In this document: positions 6,462 through 12,296 of the stretch, in pieces
How the letters are laid out: each line of letters opens with the position of its first letter
How positions within the stretch are numbered: position 1 is the first letter of the stretch
From: DATFYM01 sp035315065
GTDB lineage: Bacteria > Acidobacteriota > Terriglobia > UBA7540
Direction: 5' to 3'
NCBI GenBank assembly: GCA_035315065.1
Contig: DATFYM010000256.1
Coordinates: 1 to 12,296, forward strand
DNA length: 12,296 bases
Notes under the pieces: generated by a model
Seen by the model: the letters and a program-made list of their open reading frames with translations, nothing else
Database searches by the model: none
Told to the model about the DNA's origin: nothing
Position numbers and translations under genes: made by a program

Positions 6462-6686
6462 TTACAATCCCAGTTCTTTCTTCACGTCGCTCCAGGGAGT
6501 TGCAGGCTCTCCGGCGTTGCGGGCGATGGCTACGTTCAAGTCGCGCAGATCTTCCAAGTCTTCAACGCGCGCCTTGAGCCGCTCGAACTTTACGTTCAGC
6601 CGCCGTAGGGTGAGTTTCTCCGGAGACGATCGGGCCCTTGTTCTAGCCAGATTCCTCTGCTGTTGTCTATGGGCTTTTTCCTTCAC
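6462..6686 (-). CDS. RelB-like antitoxin-type small protein, no adjacent toxin
   Basis: A 74-residue basic protein whose C-terminal part, LEDLRDLNVAIARNAGEP followed by TPWSDVKKELGL, matches the tail of RelB/ParD-like type II antitoxins ('LEDLRDALEA...IPWEEVKRELGL'). The N-terminal half is very Arg/Lys-rich and less typical; an N-terminal DNA-binding ribbon is not obvious. The start is a GTG at 6686 with GAGGT about 11 bases upstream; other starts are possible. No RelE-type toxin follows within the 260 bp downstream, which instead hold isomerase debris. It is therefore an orphan antitoxin or a partly decayed gene. Confidence 0.55.
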   Translation of the reverse strand: MKEKAHRQQQRNLARTRARSSPEKLTLRRLNVKFERLKARVEDLEDLRDLNVAIARNAGEPATPWSDVKKELGL

Positions 6687-6740
6687 CGATCGAGTTTACC
6701 TCAAGCTTTACTTGAAAGTACAACCACTAGGCACTGCAAA

Positions 6741-6824
6741 CAAAAAGACTTGAACACTGAGATCACGGAGCCACACAGAGCCCCTCTCGCTGCGGTCTCT
6801 GTGGTCTCCCTGAACTCGGTGTTG
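6741..6824 (-). terminator. Repeat-derived hairpin with T-run downstream of ppdK
   Basis: On the minus strand, AACACCGAG...CTCTGTGG pairs imperfectly with its complement (plus-strand arms about 6752-6781 and 6793-6824), and the hairpin is followed by TTTTTG (complement of CAAAAA at 6741-6746). Position, 17 bp after the ppdK stop, and the T-run fit an intrinsic terminator. The arms belong to the CACGGAG/CACAGAG repeat family found elsewhere in the window. Confidence 0.5.
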
Positions 6825-6840
6825 ATTTTCTGTCTTTCTC

Positions 6841-9558
<2,718 letters not shown>

Positions 9559-9634
9559 GTAATCGCTCCTTCGTAGGATGGCTAACTTTATTAGTTGCCG
9601 AATGTCCACCACCCGTTTCAGGTTATCCCCGCAA

Positions 9635-9746
9635 TATTCGGTACTGGCCTGGGAGCGCGGGCATCTTGCCCGCTCTTCGCTTCTTGCTAAGAGAATTAAC
9701 ATCAAGAGCGGGCAAGATGCCCGCGCTCCCAGGCCAGTACCGAATA
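9635..9746. repeat. Perfect 43-bp inverted repeat with 26-nt loop
   Basis: The arm at 9635-9677 (starting TATTCGGTACTGGCCTGGGA) is the exact reverse complement of 9704-9746; the loop is 9678-9703. Each arm also contains its own small palindrome, GGGCATCTTGCCC. It begins 76 bp upstream of the ppdK start. The GGGAGCGCGGGCATCTTGCC word is of the REP-like type found in many copies in some Acidobacteria. Two REP-like units in opposite orientation are the usual composite (BIME-like) form moved by RAYT transposases. Confidence 0.85.
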
Positions 9747-10249
9747 CTCCGTCCGGACGCCCGAACACTCATTGTGCCACGCGGAGCCGAGCGCCGGCAC
9801 GTTTTGTTGACCGGGTTGGGTATGATGCCCTTTCTCCGCCCAAATTCTACCATCCGCCTTGAAATCAATCATCCTATTGAAAATAAATCGGTAACTGTGA
9901 ATCGGCAATCGAGAGGAACGGCCCATTGGACCTAACAACCTGGAATCAGCCCCAAAATCGCGCTTAACTTACTGATCACACATAAGTTAATCATAGTGGC
10001 TTCGTTCGTGTGGATTTCGACCCAAGTTACTGATAATGAGGCTCTTGGTCGAATGGCTTCGATTGGGTTCGTTCGTACCCTGCTTTCCTTCTCCACAGTC
10101 AGGCCCGATGCTTCCGCCTCAGGCTTCCCCCGGACGCCGGCGGCGGCGTTCGCCGCTATTCGATCCAAGGTGTCGCTCATGATGACCTTTAACTCCGCGG
10201 CGGCCTTTGCCACCTTGTTGGGATTTCATCAGCCATTAATGCGGGGTTC
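9747..10249. other. Non-coding stretch with short inverted and direct repeats
   Basis: No convincing gene. TTAACTTA (9964-9971) and TAAGTTAA (9983-9990) form a perfect 8-base inverted pair around an 11-base spacer. GGCTTCG and GTTCGTTCGT words recur at about 9998-10010 and 10050-10078, and TTACTGAT recurs at about 9969 and 10026. The region may hold a decayed small gene on the minus strand (listed separately). Confidence 0.4.
9996..10236 (-). pseudogene. Possible decayed small gene (MADEIP ... LDRIAANAAAG)
   Basis: On the minus strand an ATG at 10236 gives MADEIP, and after an apparent one-base loss near 10215 the frame continues as VAKAAAELKVIMSDTLDRIA, then ANAAAGVRGKPEAEASGL and TVEKES. 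The joined reading looks like a helical soluble protein in its first 60 residues. Past about 10090 it runs into repeat words and loses protein character. No family is recognised. A competing 36-codon frame rich in Arg and Gly overlaps it. This is a tentative call. Confidence 0.22.
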
Positions 10250-10393
10250 GTTCTAGGTTTGTTTTTCGGGCCACTCCGCTCTAAAGCACTTACAAGGTTT
10301 GTTCTAGGTTTGTTTTCTGTGACCCGTCGATTCTAAAGGAGTTACTGGGTCTGTTCTAGGTTTGTTCTAGGGGTCATATTGATGATTCTAAAA
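10250..10393. repeat. Degenerate tandem repeat with about 52-bp period
   Basis: GTTCTAGGTTTGTT-like words begin at 10250, 10301 and 10353, and a shortened fourth at 10364. A second word, TCTAAAG/A, follows each at 10280, 10332 and 10387. Spacings are therefore 51-52 for the first word and 52-55 for the second. The bases between the words differ among units. Only the two short words and the phase are conserved. Confidence 0.6.
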
Positions 10394-10395
10394 GA

Positions 10396-10822
10396 CTTGT
10401 CAGGTTTGATTGACTCGTTTTTTTCATTTTTTCATTTTTGGCCTCAGCCGCCGATTGAGTTCCGTTCTTCTCCGCGAGTCCCGAACCCTGAGTCCCGAGT
10501 TCCGAGTTCCGGCTATTGGCATCGATCATGCGCAATTCCTGCTTTCTTCGCTCCAGTCTGTTGGTCCGTTTTTGGCACCGGCTCGGGTTTTGACGAACCG
10601 CGCCGCACCGCGTAGCGTTCGTTCTGCGAGTCCCGAATCTCGAGTCCCTCTCTTCGCGAGCCCGAACACCGAGTCCGAAGTCTGGGGCCTTGTGCAGGTT
10701 GGCGGCGATTGTGAGCGGACCGGGGCTGCTTCGGCAAAGATTTACGCTACGCGCCTGCCTTTTGGTTCTATCGCGAGTCGGTAATCGCCGATCCTCGTGG
10801 CCTAGTGTCCCCACCACTTGCT
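10396..10822. other. Non-coding stretch with CGAGTCCCGA-type repeats
   Basis: No convincing gene. GCGAGTCCCGAA occurs at 10474-10485 and 10626-10637, and diverged GAGTCCCGAGTTCCGAG words fill 10471-10511 and 10624-10680. Open frames on both strands through here are repeat translations. The region lies downstream (leftward) of the promoter-like site at 10823-10851, so it may be transcribed. Confidence 0.45.
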
Positions 10823-10851
10823 ATCCTAGTATTGATTACTCCGTCTGTCAA
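10823..10851 (-). promoter_or_regulatory. Near-consensus sigma70 promoter, leftward
   Basis: On the minus strand a perfect -35 box TTGACA (plus 10846-10851) is followed by exactly 17 bases and a -10 box TAGGAT (plus 10823-10828), 5 of 6 conserved at the key positions being T, A and final T. Predicted transcription would begin near 10816 and run leftward. No recognisable gene follows; a GTG frame opens at 10817, almost at the predicted start site. The M15 gene upstream (ending 10989) is on the same strand. Confidence 0.55.
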
Positions 10852-10988
10852 CTACTATTTTATACCGCTTGATTGGCCGCCGAGGCTCCCTGCAGCCTCA
10901 CATCGTACACGCATGGGGGACTCCTGCGAGCGCGCGATTCCAAGCAACACCACCACCGGGGTCTTGCTCTGGTAGAGAACGCCGGCGG

Positions 10989-12170
10989 CTAGAAGCTAAG
11001 CCTGATAGGGCCTGGCTTGAAAACGGACGATTCCATCAACCGTTGCAATGTTCGCGGTTTTTCACCATGGGCAAGCGGAGCATCAGGCGCAATGTAAGGC
11101 GTGTTCTTTTCCTTGACGAGCTCGAAATGCATGGCGTCCTTTGAGCCCTCGTACTGCTCTCCCCATTGAAGACCCAACTCCCCAACCAGCGCGACCGCGA
11201 GGTATAGCGGCATGGTCATCACGCCCTGTTTCACCCATGTCTCAATGTATGACGTATCGAAGTTTTCGTAGAGGACTTGAATTCGTTGAAGGTCTGGATC
11301 CACAGAAATCTGCCCAAGGGCTGCGTCAACTTTTTTGAAGGAGATCATTTCGGGAGTATCTTGGGCCGGAGTTGTGCACACTTTGTTCGGATCCTTCAGT
11401 TCCCTTTGCCTCTGTAAGCGATTTTGTGCAACTTCGGCATTGTGCAGTCGGTCTTCCAGTTTTGTCCCAGGACTGGCATTGATTCCAAGCTCTTTCTCAC
11501 CCGCCTTCACTTGTTCCATGAGTTTTTTGTAACGCGGCAGGTTCTCCTGAAGCCAAGTTTTTACTGCGTCCGAGGCCGGCTTCGCGCGGTTGTGCACTTC
11601 CATGATGTCGTCCATCGTGTAATTCGCGTGTCCGCGCTCCGCCCGACTCAGCACCGGTCCGCCGAAATCAAAATGGCAACCGGACTGGAGTGCGACCCAA
11701 TTGAACACGGCCACTACCGCCGCGCCTACCACGTGTGGATTACTGAGTGCATTCACATCGACAGCGAGACCAAAGGCGTGGTTACTCAATACGTCTTTAC
11801 CCTTGACCGTGCGAATCTGCAGGCCATTGGCAGTGTTGACTTGTTGTACGGTTTTTTGCACCAGGGATGCGTCCCAGCCGGTGAGCACCCCCGGCAACCC
11901 GTCTAGTCGGTCAGCTAAATCCTGATGGATCCAGGTCGTGAGACTCGGCTTGCCAAGCAGGGAGTATTTAACCTGCTGCTCCAGAAAGTCGGCGGGACGC
12001 GTATAACCGAAGGAGTAATACAGCGGACGAAATCGATACTGGTACTCAGTCGAGTCCTGGACCGGGTTATCCTGAGCATCTCCGTCCGGTGCGATGCGTT
12101 CCATTTCTTCACCGATGATGGAATCGAAGTTGCTCCTTTCCATGTCGATGACGGACTTAGGGTCCGTCAC
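10989..12170 (-). CDS. M15-type (CwlK/VanY-like) metallopeptidase with a large internal insertion
   Basis: A 393-residue putative zinc peptidase acting on peptidoglycan peptides. The first zinc motif, LSNHAFGLAVDVNAL (residues 128-142), gives His131 and Asp138. The closing motif, GLQWGEQYEGSKDAMHFEL (333-351), gives His348 with Asp345 as probable base, matching the 'GFIWGGDW...DMPHFEL' ending of CwlK-type (M15_4) enzymes. In those enzymes the two motifs lie some 50 residues apart; here they are about 210 apart, so roughly 150 residues are inserted, including a charged, probably coiled-coil stretch at about 200-262. No signal peptide is seen, so export must be non-classical or the enzyme meets its substrate after lysis. 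The GTG at 12170 has AAGG 7 bases upstream but overlaps the stop of the transposase end; the ATG at 12143 is an alternative start. Confidence 0.78.
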   Translation of the reverse strand: MTDPKSVIDMERSNFDSIIGEEMERIAPDGDAQDNPVQDSTEYQYRFRPLYYSFGYTRPADFLEQQVKYSLLGKPSLTTWIHQDLADRLDGLPGVLTGWDASLVQKTVQQVNTANGLQIRTVKGKDVLSNHAFGLAVDVNALSNPHVVGAAVVAVFNWVALQSGCHFDFGGPVLSRAERGHANYTMDDIMEVHNRAKPASDAVKTWLQENLPRYKKLMEQVKAGEKELGINASPGTKLEDRLHNAEVAQNRLQRQRELKDPNKVCTTPAQDTPEMISFKKVDAALGQISVDPDLQRIQVLYENFDTSYIETWVKQGVMTMPLYLAVALVGELGLQWGEQYEGSKDAMHFELVKEKNTPYIAPDAPLAHGEKPRTLQRLMESSVFKPGPIRLSF

Positions 12171-12295
12171 GAAATAACCTTATCATGCGTGATGATTTTC
12201 TTTGGGTGAATCGTGTAGTTCCAGTCGCCATGAAATTGATCGCGGCGCAAATCGATTTCTGCTACCTGCTCGTCGGACACCTTGACACCGGTAGG
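12167..12295 (-). CDS. C-terminal end of an ISAzo13-type transposase (partial)
   Basis: The minus-strand frame enters from the window edge as PTGVKVSDEQVAEIDLRRDQ, then FHGDWNYTIHPKK, and stops at 12167. The pattern 'G(I/V)KVSDEQ...L....FHGDWNYTI' is the conserved C-terminus of ISAzo13/Rhodopirellula-type DDE transposases. Only 42 residues are inside the window, so intactness cannot be judged. The residues after NYTI (HPKKIITHDKVIS) may be a read-through into flanking DNA. Its TGA overlaps the GTG of the M15 gene (GTGA). Confidence 0.7.
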   Translation of the reverse strand, partial: PTGVKVSDEQVAEIDLRRDQFHGDWNYTIHPKKIITHDKVIS

Positions 12296-12296
12296 G

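Noticed and set aside
10250..10393. Possible CRISPR array
   Set aside because: Only two short words are conserved per unit, there are three to four units, no repeat of 25 bases or more, and no cas gene in the window.
10374..10817. A 147-codon leftward frame starting at the predicted transcription start
   Set aside because: It is Arg-rich, runs through CGAGTCCCGA repeats and the 52-bp array, and has no domain. The transcript may exist but the protein is not supported.

Overview
The window looks like a stretch of chromosome from a GC-rich, Gram-negative-type soil or sediment bacterium. I lean towards Acidobacteriota (Terriglobia-like). This is inferred from the gene content (TauE-like exporter plus DUF1634, GH26 mannanase, PPDK, RAYT and ISAzo13 debris) and from the many short intergenic repeats (CACAGAG-type, AATCCAAAAT-type, CTGAGAACTG-type, GGGCATCTTGCCC-type), a style I associate with those genomes. 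No 16S rRNA or other marker gene is present, so the assignment is tentative.

Layout. 1-390: the first codons of a leftward gene behind a strong ribosome binding site and a perfect 26-bp operator-like palindrome, then a repeat-filled gap. 388-1859: a leftward pair, a TauE/SafE-type exporter followed by a DUF1634 membrane protein, separated by about 240 bp of AATCCAAAAT repeats. 2175-2372: a small rightward single-helix membrane protein. 2413-2509: a large imperfect inverted repeat. 2549-3478: a leftward class 3 lipase. 3525-3987: gene debris, namely the N-terminal remnant of a REP-associated tyrosine transposase and a frameshifted small basic protein. 4021-4794: a 257-aa protein I do not recognise. 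5103-6203: a secreted GH26 mannanase-type glycoside hydrolase. 6204-6400: the frameshifted tail of a sugar phosphate isomerase/epimerase. 6462-6686: an orphan RelB-like antitoxin. 6841-9558: full-length pyruvate phosphate dikinase, with a terminator-like hairpin downstream and a perfect 43-bp inverted repeat upstream. 9559-10988: about 1.4 kb with no convincing gene but several layered repeats and one near-consensus sigma70 promoter. 10989-12170: a metallopeptidase of the M15 (CwlK-like) type with a large insertion between its zinc-binding motifs. 12167-12295: the C-terminal end of an ISAzo13-type transposase, cut by the window edge.

The genes do not form one pathway. Only the exporter and DUF1634 pair looks like an operon. 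The rest are single-gene units separated by repeats and broken genes, which suggests a plastic region that has been rearranged repeatedly. I see no convincing new multi-gene system. The most interesting items are the M15 peptidase with its insertion next to an IS remnant, the promoter at 10823-10851 that drives no recognisable gene, the roughly 52-bp periodic repeat at 10250-10393, and the coexistence of a RAYT remnant with perfect palindromic repeats.
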